Positions 22,850 through 33,400 of a DNA stretch of 64,000 nucleotides are shown piece by piece. The stretch is from Brachyhypopomus gauderio (Eukaryota > Chordata > Actinopteri > Gymnotiformes > Hypopomidae): assembly GCF_052324685.1 (NCBI RefSeq), contig NC_135225.1, positions 11,044,003 through 11,108,002 of the forward strand, written 5' to 3'. The translations under genes and the position numbers were made by a program. Every line of letters starts with the position of its first letter. Positions within the stretch are counted from its first letter, which is position 1. The notes under the pieces were generated by a model. The model was not told the DNA's origin and searched no databases. It saw only the letters and a list, made by a program, of their open reading frames with translations.

Positions 22850-23754
22850 AAGTATTAGTGAAGCTTTGAGGTTTCTTATCAGTTCACAGTTATGGCCCCT
22901 TGGCTACTGCTTTGACCTTTCATACATCCATCTCTACTTGGAGTTATGTCATAGCCTAAAACGTCTTATGACTGGTCTTGTGAAACTTTCTAACATAACA
23001 TCCAAACTTTCCAACATTTTCTATGAAGACACTCCAACCCTCATCACTGAGCTGACTTTTGTTCTGAGAATGCACAACACATACTGGTTGAGAAAGTTCC
23101 AGAGGATATAATTCATGAAGGATTGGAAACCTGAATGTGTATTTACCAAACCATAACTCAAACCTTGATATTTATAGTGACCACTCTGTTAAAGGTGACC
23201 TACTACTACTACATGTACTATTCGTTAGGCTACTGGGACTTCTGAAATCAAATTTAGTAAAGCCACAGATCTGTTCTTGGACTGATAGCAAAAGTGGTAA
23301 ATTGATATTGCCATTAAGACCAAATTAGTCAGTGCAAGATCTGAGCCAGTGTCTTTCTTCTCTACAGAGGCTTACTTACATACATGTGAGGATGAGGAAA
23401 CTAACAAGACATAGCAAGACCATCGAGTTATGAGGGTAATAGAAGAAAACACAGGACCAGTGCTTAGAAGAGTGTGATGGGGCTATTGCTACAAGCCGAC
23501 GTGACACCTGTTCACAGAAAATAAAGTGTGCCGTACATGACACAGGCATGATAGAGAGTTCTTCTGTTAAACTGCAGGTTTCTTCAAGAATAACTCCAAA
23601 CTGGGTAATAATATCAGTTACTAGTCATATGACACTTCACAAATGACATCTCCTCTCTAAAGTAATGTAATCATAAGTCATAATTTATGTCATAACAAAG
23701 CTACCAAGTCATCAAAGCATCTTTTAAAACAATATAAGCTATACAAAAAAATGT
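22850..23754. other. intergenic DNA
   Basis: Nothing supported on either strand; scattered short open stretches only. Confidence 0.5.
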
Positions 23755-23759
23755 GTGAA

Positions 23760-24383
23760 TGTGAGGGGGCCGGGTCGCCACCAGAGGGCGCGCATCCCGG
23801 CCAGCAGCCGATCCCAGCACACACCCCCGCGCACGCAACCACTCCCACAGTCACAATCACCAGCATACTGAACACCTGTTTCTTATTTACTTTGCTCTTC
23901 TTAAGCCCGCAGGTCGTCTGGTCCAGTGCTGCACATTGCTGCTACATGAGCGTCTCTGGTCACAGCGAGTCCGTCTCTGTGTGCGCTACGAGCTTTACCT
24001 TGCATCACTTGCAGTGCGTGCGTTGAGAGCTTTACTAGTGTGCGCTACGAGCTTTACCTTGCATCACTTGCAGTGTGTGCGCTACGAGCTTCACCTTGCA
24101 TCACTTGCAGTGTGTGCGCTAAGAGCTTTACTAGTGTGCGCTACCACGGACGTAATTTTGGGGGAGGGGACATAAATAAAACCAAATATTTAAATAGCGA
24201 CGAATCCATGTCCCCCCCACTTTTGAAATCAAAATTACGTCCATGTGCGCTACGAGCTTCACCTTGCATCACTTGCAGTGTGTGCGCTACGAGCTTTGCT
24301 GGTTTGGTTGCCATGGATAATAAACATCCTTCTGTTCAACCCCCGTCTCCGGCTGCCTCTGTCCCGACGCCCTCGGCGTCACA
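23760..24383 (+). mobile_element. solo LTR with internal tandem repeats and a MITE
   Basis: TGTGAGGGGGCC...GGCGTCACA bounded by the exact 5-bp duplication GTGAA (23755-23759, 24384-24388). The middle (about 23985-24300) is a tandem array of 35-40-bp units built on GTGCGCTACGAGCTT and CTTGCATCACTTGCAGT. A small palindromic MITE (about 24148-24242) is inserted in one unit. Confidence 0.8.
24148..24242. mobile_element. small palindromic MITE
   Basis: Ends GGACGTAATTTTG and CAAAATTACGTCC are perfect inverted repeats, continuing inward as GGGGGAGGGGACAT and ATGTCCCCCCCAC. About 95 bp and non-coding. Target duplication cannot be resolved because the host array repeats TGTGCGCTAC on both sides. Confidence 0.75.
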
Positions 24384-24716
24384 GTGAAAATGTAACTAAA
24401 GGCATACATGCTTGAAACTCAGCTACTGTCCTGTAATGGGAGTGGTTCTGCTTTAAATCATGAACCTAATAATGATTGTGCACGCTGTCAAAGATTTTGA
24501 ATGGTGTTTTACTTATAAGTCATAAATAAAGCACTTTGTACCAGGATGAGGAAATAATCACCCAGAATACTAAACAAAGTGAAATATAAGTACAAATTTT
24601 ATGTCATATGTTCAATCACATGTTCGCAAAAATTGTTTAAAATGTTATTTCAACAGTTGGGTGTTCTGTAGATAGACATTTACGTGGAAGGAAAACTTTT
24701 TATCCTGCTCATACTA

Positions 24717-24862
24717 TTAGATGCTTTTTGTGCTTCTAGATGGCACACTCATATTAATGTCATAATCTTCCATAGGGATGTCACGTGAATCCCTTTGTGA
24801 TGAGTCATCTTGCTCAACAACCTTTGAAGGTGGGGCCACAGGAACACTCTTAGGGTGTTTCC
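24717..24862 (-). CDS. possible 3'-terminal coding exon of an unknown gene
   Basis: On the minus strand a CTCTCAG acceptor is followed by 47 open codons (KHPKSVPVAPPSK...MEDYDINMSVPSRSTKSI) and TAA. The polar, Ser/Asp-rich composition reads like a cytoplasmic tail. No compatible upstream exon was found. A short segment near 25180-25200 has good splice signals but joins out of frame. It may be a real last exon, a relic of a gene broken by the nearby LTR insertions, or chance. No family is recognised. Confidence 0.3.
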
Positions 24863-26003
24863 CTGAGAGCACAGCATAGTAAGGACATTATCCTTACAGT
24901 TATGTTTATTACAGTATAATCATAATGCACACTACTAAAGTTCAGTATATGACAATCAACACAACATTGAAACGATACACCCTGTGTGTTGCTCGCTAAG
25001 TATATTCACTATCTGATTACTGTGATTACATCATACGGACACTTTCTGGCTAAATTCTTTAAAATTCTTTAAAAAGGTTAATAATTTCCCCAGGTACAAT
25101 TACCCCACAAAGCAGCACACCACCCTGTTTTACAACATCCATATATATATATATATGCAGAAATCCAATAAAACAGATATTACCTCAGAAAGCTGGCCAT
25201 ATCTGGAAGTAACACAAAGAGGGAGATCTTAGAAGGTAATATGTTTGCAGTGAGTTTTGTACTGTACATATTGCATACTTTTTAATTCTTTGTTCTGAGT
25301 TCTTAGTAAGTGATTTCATATCTATTAATATCAGTAATGATGATCCATGTTTGATGAACCATTAACCATGAACCATGTATGTTGTCAAGTTATTTTCTTA
25401 AATTCTAAATGTGTATAGTATTACATATACTGATTGTCCTTGTTTCTTAAAAACAAAAAGTTTTTTAGTTGTTTAATAGAATCTTTAAATGATCTGTTAT
25501 AACATCTTGTAAATGTAATCTTTACAGTCTACTCAGAGTGATAAAAATATGTTCTAATTAAATATTGAAATTACGTAATTAAGATATATTTCACAAATAT
25601 GTAATCCTGTCCGTTAATATTAGGTAAAAATTATAAATAGTAAATGTAATATTTACCATCAGATATACCATATATAATTAAAACAAATGCATCACAGACC
25701 ATATGGAAATCTTTAGAGTACACAAATAACACATTTATTGATGTCTTTTATAAAATCATGAAGTCATGCTTTCGAAGTTTAATATTACAACCCAAGTTAA
25801 ATACCAAAACGGGTTTTACTATATATAGAAAATACAAAAAAAATATTTATTTGAATACAAACAATTGAATTGGATTTTTTTTGTTAAAAATTTTTGCATT
25901 GAAAATGACTTTTTTTTTTTTTTTTTTTTACAATTTAAAAATTTTATAGGTTATAAGGAAACATTTGAGGTTTAATGTCTGAAATCCAAAATAGTATATA
26001 ATT
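24863..26003. other. AT-rich intergenic DNA
   Basis: Strongly AT-rich, including a (TA)n stretch near 25140 and a poly-T run near 25910. No supported gene. Confidence 0.5.
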
Positions 26004-26279
26004 TGTCACGTTGAGGACCCCGGCCCCTCCCTTTTGGGCGTGTGTTTACGTCGTCTACGTCTCCTAGTCTGCGTCTGTGGATCTCCGTGGGTGCGGTTGT
26101 GTCTTGTGCTGATTCGTCTCACCTGTGGCTCGTCTCGTAATCACGTGGGGCTTATGTGGTTTGTCTACTTAATGTGCGTTCGCGCAGTGTCCTGTGCTCG
26201 TCGTTGTCTGAGTCTGCATGTTTTGTGTACACGTCAGTGTTTATCCGTGCGCATACTGCGCTATTTGTTCATTAAATAT
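26004..26279 (+). repeat. truncated LTR
   Basis: Starts TGTCACGTTGAGG. Shares TAATGTGCGTTCGCGCAGTG and following sequence with the LTR at 15963-16302. The right end is lost where the GC-rich tandem repeat begins. Confidence 0.65.
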
Positions 26280-26381
26280 TGGTGGCGGTGGCGGCGAACG
26301 TAAGTTGTTGAGCGGGGGGTGGCGGTGGCGAACGTAAGTTGTTGAGCGGGGGGTAGCGGTGGCGAACGTAAGTTGTTGAGC

Positions 26382-26413
<32 letters not shown>

Positions 26414-26480
26414 GGTGGCGACCGTAAGTTGTTGAGCGGGAGTGGCGAACGTAACTCTCGTGACGGAGTGTTTTTTCAAT
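26280..26480 (+). repeat. minisatellite with GGCGAACGTAAGTTGTTGAG units, hAT-MITE derived
   Basis: Four to five copies of a unit around 40 bp (GGTGGCGAACGTAAGTTGTTGAGCGGGG). Interrupted by a run of 29 G (26384-26412), then GACGGAGTGTTTTTTCAATAGCCCT. The same unit and the same downstream sequence occur in the hAT MITE at 40750-41070, so this is a fragment of that family. Confidence 0.8.
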
Positions 26481-26633
26481 AGCCCTTTAATATAACGTGG
26501 ATAATTGCATGCAAATTAAAGTGTAATGTAAATAAATTGATTGCAGTGCAAATAATGCTAAGCATTGGACCCTGCCAATCAACCTCAGGAGCGCTGGTGT
26601 AAAGGAACACGTATTCCTCCCCTTCAGCCAGGA

Positions 26634-28116
26634 ATGAGGCCGTCAGTGCACAGTCTTGCTCTGGTGGCCCTGCTGCTGTCTCGGGTGCAAGCGTTTATAC
26701 CAGTAGGAGGTGGCAGCAACACGCACGTGACCATCACTGGCAATGCTGTAATGAAGAAGATCTATGAAGTGTGTGAGGCAGTGGCTGAGTCCGAGGGTAG
26801 AAAGTTCAAGCCAACGGTGAGTGTGTGATGTGTGTATGTGTACTGCACATTTTGTTCACCCTATCACTTTTGCTCATTTATTAAGCAGCGATGGGACACG
26901 TCTGTAAGTCCATCTCTCTCGTCCTCTGTGTGGTAGGGTTCATCTGTCGAGGAGCTGTTGCGAGAGTGTTTAGGAACAGCCACTGGTGTAGTATCTGCCG
27001 CCAAGTTTCGTGAAGCCCTGAATCAGATCTACATGCAGAATGGTCTAGTGGACCGCGACTTCATGACCAGCAGTCCGCATCATTTCAATGATGAGGCTTT
27101 CAGTGATGGTCGTGCTTTAATCAGCCAGGGTACTGCTGCCATCAAAGCCAATGTGCGCAAAGACAGTTTGCAAGCTGCTCGAGAAACACTGGGGCGGGTC
27201 CTCCATACTCTCCAGGTGAGATTAAACAAACCATTTAACAAAGTAATTGTGTCCAAAAATGCCTAAATTAAAATCTGTAGTAAAATTTGAATAAAAAGAA
27301 CAGTACATTTCTGCTTAATTATTGCACAGTACTGTAATCGCATTATGATTGTGTGGATTTTGTTTCTTGTTTGATGTATACCCACCTTATTGATTGACAG
27401 TTCAAACAGCCAGGTGTTTATAGAAAATATGTATCCTGTATTGCTGAAACAGTGAATGCATCATTCAAACAAAGAAGAAATTGATGGAAATTGAGAACTT
27501 GGTGTCATTTGAATGTTTTCATTTGAATGCTTGTAAATATCCTAAAAATAGGCCTAACAAATATAAGAAAGGAGAAAAACTATAACCTACATTAAACAAC
27601 ACAGTACTGACAGGTATATTTTACTCAACATTTTACTCATCTCATCTCCAATGAATGGGAGAGTGTTAGAAGCTATTACACTGACATAATGTTAGAAATA
27701 CACTGACATATGATAAAGTTTATCAGGATTTATGAACTGATCTCAACTGCTTGTGTTATATACTTGAGAATCAGTCTCACACTGTGGAAAAAGGACATCT
27801 GGCTGTCATTCAGACTGTGGGGAATCTACGACACATCTTCATCAAATGCAGTGTCAACTTTGAAATCGTGCAGTAGAAGTAATAACCTTACTGCAACCAA
27901 TCAGCATATGCATGTTCCTGCAGGACTTCTACAGCCATAGTAACTGGGTTGAGCTTGGTAACCAGAAGACCTATGTCAACCTAATAAGACCAGACCTTAC
28001 TATCAACAATATTGCAGGTAAAGAAATATTAAAGAGAGGCCGACAGAGCGAAAGATAAGGAGACAGAGACTCTGTGTGACTCTTTTGAGTATGTATATAG
28101 ATGTGTGTGTGTGTGT

Positions 28117-28157
<41 letters not shown>

Positions 28158-28904
28158 CGTGAGAGAGAGAGAGAGAGAAAGAGTGATGGAGAGAAAATAT
28201 AGAAAATGTCATCTCTATTGCAAAGTTTGATGATTCAAGATCCAATGTGATTTACAATGAAATACATTTTGAATAAGCTCAGAATTACTTTTGGCATAAA
28301 AACTAAACCTGGTTGACTGACAAAAGAAAACCTAGTTCCTCACACCACCTCACACTAGTCCCTCACACCACCTCACACTAGTCCCTCACACCACTTCACA
28401 CTAGTCCCTCACACCACCTCACACTAGTCCTTCACATCACCTCACACTAGTCCCTCACACCACCTCACACTAGTCCCTCACACCACCTCACACTAATCCC
28501 TCACACCACCTCACACTAGTCCTTCACATCACCTCACACTAGTCCCTCACACCACCTCACACTAGTCCCTCACACCACCTCACACTAATCCCTCACATCA
28601 CCTCACACTAGTCCCTCACACCACCTCACACTAGTCCCTCACACCACCTCACACTAGTCCCTCACACCACCTCACACTAGTTCCTCACACCATATCACAC
28701 TAGTTCCTCACACCACCTCACACGCACACCTGTCTGTGCTCTTGCAGATGTGGACACTCCAACCTGCATAGACTGTTCCAATGGCACTTGTCCAAACCCA
28801 TTGTTGCCATCTATCATGAATGAGACGAAACTCACATCAGGATACATGGGCCTGGTTTCTCCAGACAAACCTAAAGGTGAGACCAAGATGAACAAAACAA
28901 CAAC

Positions 28905-28982
<78 letters not shown>

Positions 28983-30380
28983 GAAGCACAAACACTTTAC
29001 TATAAATACCAAATAGGTCTGCATATGTTAAAATACTACCATATAGAGCAAACAGCCTGCTACTTTAACAGAAGCAAGAATATCCACTTTATAGACCACG
29101 TAAAAGTGCCTCTTTGTATCTGTGGCCTCAGGTAAATGTAGTCACGGTGGGGAGACTGACCTCAGCAGTACCCAGAATCCTCGTGGTGGCATCAACAAAG
29201 ACGAGCGCCGTGCCCATAATGCGGACTTCCACAACACTGCAGTTTCCCTGGCAACGACAGCCTCTCTTGAGCTCTTGGAGGACATACGCGGAGCTGCAGA
29301 TAATAAAGCCTACCTGCGGTATTGGTCAAGACAGGGTGCTGAAGGCTGTGAAGGCTGCGTGTGGCTGTCTCTCAGGTGTAACTTCATCTTCCCTCTCTGT
29401 GTCTTTCCCAGGCTAATGGGCATTGCCCGCTCTGCTGTTCTCTGCTTTGTGATTGACACAACAGGCAGCATGTCTGACGACATCGCTGAGGCTAAAAGAG
29501 TGGCACACAACATCATCGACAGTAAGAAAGGGACACAGGATGAACCTTCAGAATACATCTTGGTTCCGTTCAATGACCCAAGTAAGAACATTAATACTTA
29601 CTGAGAGATGTTTTGAGAAACGGACATGGCACAAAGAAATTATGCACACATTTGTCTAACCTCATCATTACGTTGGTCCCTGACCTTTATTTATCAAAGT
29701 TGCATGAAAATAAGTCCACGGATATAACTGCTGAAGTCTCACTACAATCCTTTGCAGCACTCCTTTGACTGTTATTAAATGCTGGATGTCCAAGAATTTT
29801 CTTCAAATCATGAAATGGAGTTACTGTCTTTGGTGAATGTGACACCACAAATGTTATATTTGATAATCTGGGACCATTATCTAATATCATAAATAGTTAT
29901 GGCAGAATGCTGGATATCAAGCTTTCATTTGTTTACCTGGGACATTGTCATTCAACATGCATGCAATTGATCAAACAAATAATATAATGAATGAAAAATG
30001 AAATTGGTTGGTTACTTGTGCTTGTAGATTTTCTTAATTTGCAGCTTTGATTAATAAAGGCCAACGTATTTATAACAAATAATCTTCATAATGTTAATAC
30101 TGGTGGCACATTGTTAGAGTTGTATGGGTTTGTGTTTTTGTGTGTTTCTCCAGCGTTTGGACCACTTATAAGGACAACAGACCCTGATGTCATGAAGGGA
30201 GAAATCGCAAAGCTCACGGCAAGGGGGGGTGGTGATGAACCAGAGATGTGTCTGTCAGGACTGCAGGTACAGAGGCAACTCCTGTGGAGGAAGAGGCAGC
30301 AGTGGAATTCATTTACAAAGCACTTCAATCTTTAGCACTTATAAGCCACAATATTTAATGCACTGTGCATCTATGCTTCT

Positions 30381-30432
<52 letters not shown>

Positions 30433-33400
30433 GCTGGCTCTGACAGGTGCTCCTGCCTCCTCTCATATCTATGTTTTTACCGATGCATCAGCTAAAGACA
30501 TTAATCTAGAAAAAACCATCATAGCCCTCATCCGCAGCACCAAATCTACAGTAAGTACATTTGTTTTGAATGGCCATACAGTTCCTTTCAGCCATATAGT
30601 TCACTTCACCAAACATGGTCCTGAACAAAAAAAAAACCTGCCTTCATCTGCCTTCTCTGGTCTGCCTCTCATTTCCTGCTCCACTCTGCTCACTTGTGCT
30701 CATCCCCACCACTCACCTCTTCCTCTTGTTCTCAGGTGTCCTTCTTCATGACAAAGAAGTTTTCAGGAAGGACCGTAAGGATGGCGGAACCCACACCATT
30801 CCAGTTATATTACGATTTGGCTTTGGCCTCTGGGGGTGAAGCAATAGAGGTCAGCAAGGCTAACCTGCCCAATGCTACTGATATCATCGTTGACTCCTCC
30901 ACATCTGCTCTGGTAGGACATCTTATATGTAAATGTTTAATTTACATATTATGCATGTACATACTGCAAATGCATAAACAATCCCCCACATGGTGTGAGG
31001 TGGAGGCTTTTAAGGCAAGGAAACTTTATTTATATTGCACCTTCCATACACACTGACAATTTAAAGTGCTTCACACAAGAAAAGAAGAAGCTTATTACAA
31101 CCAGAGGTATATCACCTTGGGAAGGTCATTGCCCACAAAATATAAAACTTAAGACTTTTAAAAGAAGCATTCTCAAAGACCAATCTGTTGTAATTTCAAG
31201 GTGACAATCTTACAACGGGCCAGGAACCCAGGACATGTGGAGAGTTTTCCCTTCCTTCTAGATGCTTCTGTGTTCAATGTTACTGCCTACATCACAGGAA
31301 ATGACCTCAAATTCACATTACATAGTCCATCAGGTGAGATCCACACCACAGCAATCTCACTGCAAAGGCTATCCAAATTGGAGTGATTGGAGCTTTACCT
31401 GAAAATGTCCTGATGTAGTTACTTAACCCTGGAACCCAAACCAAGTAAATTAATATTCAATAGCTCCTTATACAAAGCCAGTTTGTATTTGATAACTGCA
31501 ATATTTGATGTTTGTATTTGATATTGCAAAGTGCAATAAAGTGTATTAGTTAAAGAAGTTGTGTCAGGGCTGGCTCCAGCGTCATTCCACCTGCTGCCAC
31601 TGAGTTGCTGAGTTGGTTGTAGCCTATTCTCGTTGGGTACCGTGTTGCATCCCCCGGTGTCTCGTCACCACGTCTTATCTCTCTCGTTATCTGTATTGTC
31701 AAGTGGTTTAACTTCTACGCCCTTCCTAGCCCATCTCAACTTTTCCTTCGTTGTTTTTTCCGCTATCTGTTTTCACTGATTATTTTGGGAAGGGTTTTTT
31801 TTTTTTTAGCTTTGCTCGCTCTAGAGAGCCAGTTACTTCCCCTGGCGTCCTTAGTTAGTTTTTAATTATTTGTTTTATCGCATTGAGTTTTTCAGCAAGT
31901 TTTTTGTTCTCCGTTTTTCCCTTCGTACCGTGTATGGTGTTTTGACGGAGGTTTCCTTTTCCCATTTCTTTTGTGGCCTGGCGATTGGGTCCGCTCGGTT
32001 CATACTAAACCCGTGTGGTGCTTAGACTGTCATTCCAAGCATCGCGTTACACAAAGTTGTTTCATACTACAGATTTAATAAAAGCATTATAATAGTGATC
32101 CTGTAGTATTTGAAATTGACTTAATGAATTCAGAATTGAATTCATTCTGACTATTTATATCTTATACTACAGTATACTCCCTAACTGTTGTTCAGAGAAA
32201 GTTATGTAGGCTATCTGAAACAGAACTAAATAATAATTAGTAAGTAATAACTGGTAAATAATTTTAATTTATAAGAAGGAACTGTGATCCGATACTAACT
32301 GCTGGTGTTATTTAGGTGAAAATCAGTCTCACATTATGGAAAGGGGACCTCTGGCTGTCATTCAGACTGTGGGAAATCTACGTCGCATTCTCTTCGTTGC
32401 TCCCATAAAGACTGGATTATGGCACATCAGCATGGAGTCCACAGGGGCATATACCATCAAAGTTACTGGTGAGCTTTGTCTCAGAGCTCATACACACTAG
32501 TAACAGCCAACAGCTTATCAAACATGATTAATTTAACTTTTCCTTCAGACTATAACAATAACATCGGCATAGTTTCATCATTAGGCTAACATGGAGATAG
32601 TCATTAAACATGAGAGGAAAGCTGGGATGTAAAACAGCTGATAGTGATAATGGTGTGTGTGTTAAGTGTGTGGTAATAAGTGTGTGTTTTCCAGGTCAAA
32701 GTCCTGTGACATTTATCTACAACTTTGTGGCGGAATTCAAAGGTCCACACCCAGGATATGCTGTTATTGACGGTCGCCCACAGACAGGTTGCAGCAGTAA
32801 TAATAATGAATGTTTACATGTATTACTCATTTTTAAAAAGAGATATTGCAAAACCACACATACCTATGCTCTCTACAGTGTACTGAAACATTTGTGTCTC
32901 ATTGTTATCAAAAGGAAAATCTCCCTTTTATTTTACTGTTGCAGACATTTTTTTGTCAAAAGTTATTTATAGTCATGTATATTTGCTTGTAAGTTTTATG
33001 TTCCAGTCCTAGACTTTAGAATATCACTTAAACACCTGTACTCCAGCCTAACTGTACAGTACAGCTATCTGCTGTCTAGCAAACGAGCATGTCTGTAGTG
33101 TTCAGTGCCCCTCCGTGATATTCTCTGCTGTTACGGGATTAAATCATGAGTTTGTTCAATTAGCTAGATAGCTAGCCAGAGTGTGTAATTAGATGGCAAT
33201 ATATGATCTGTTCAGATGGCCAATACAAAAGGAAATACAGGTTTGCATAAATAAAAAATAAATAAAAACATACAGATCTCATAAAAAAATATAAAATCAA
33301 AAACACATAGGTTTACATTTAGCGCATTTAGCAAAAGCCTGTAAGACTTTACAATTTCCAGTCATGTTACAAAGATGTAGTAGAATGTAGTGTTAGGAAT

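Noticed and set aside
25180-25200. 19-nt microexon upstream of the 24717-24862 exon
   Set aside because: Good splice signals, but joining it gives an in-frame stop (TGA).
28331-28722. CRISPR-like regular repeats
   Set aside because: Units are directly adjacent 23-mers without spacers, in an intron of a fish gene; a minisatellite.
28695-29024. Frames with Cys-Val or His-Thr runs
   Set aside because: Translations of the (CA)n array in vwa7 intron 4.
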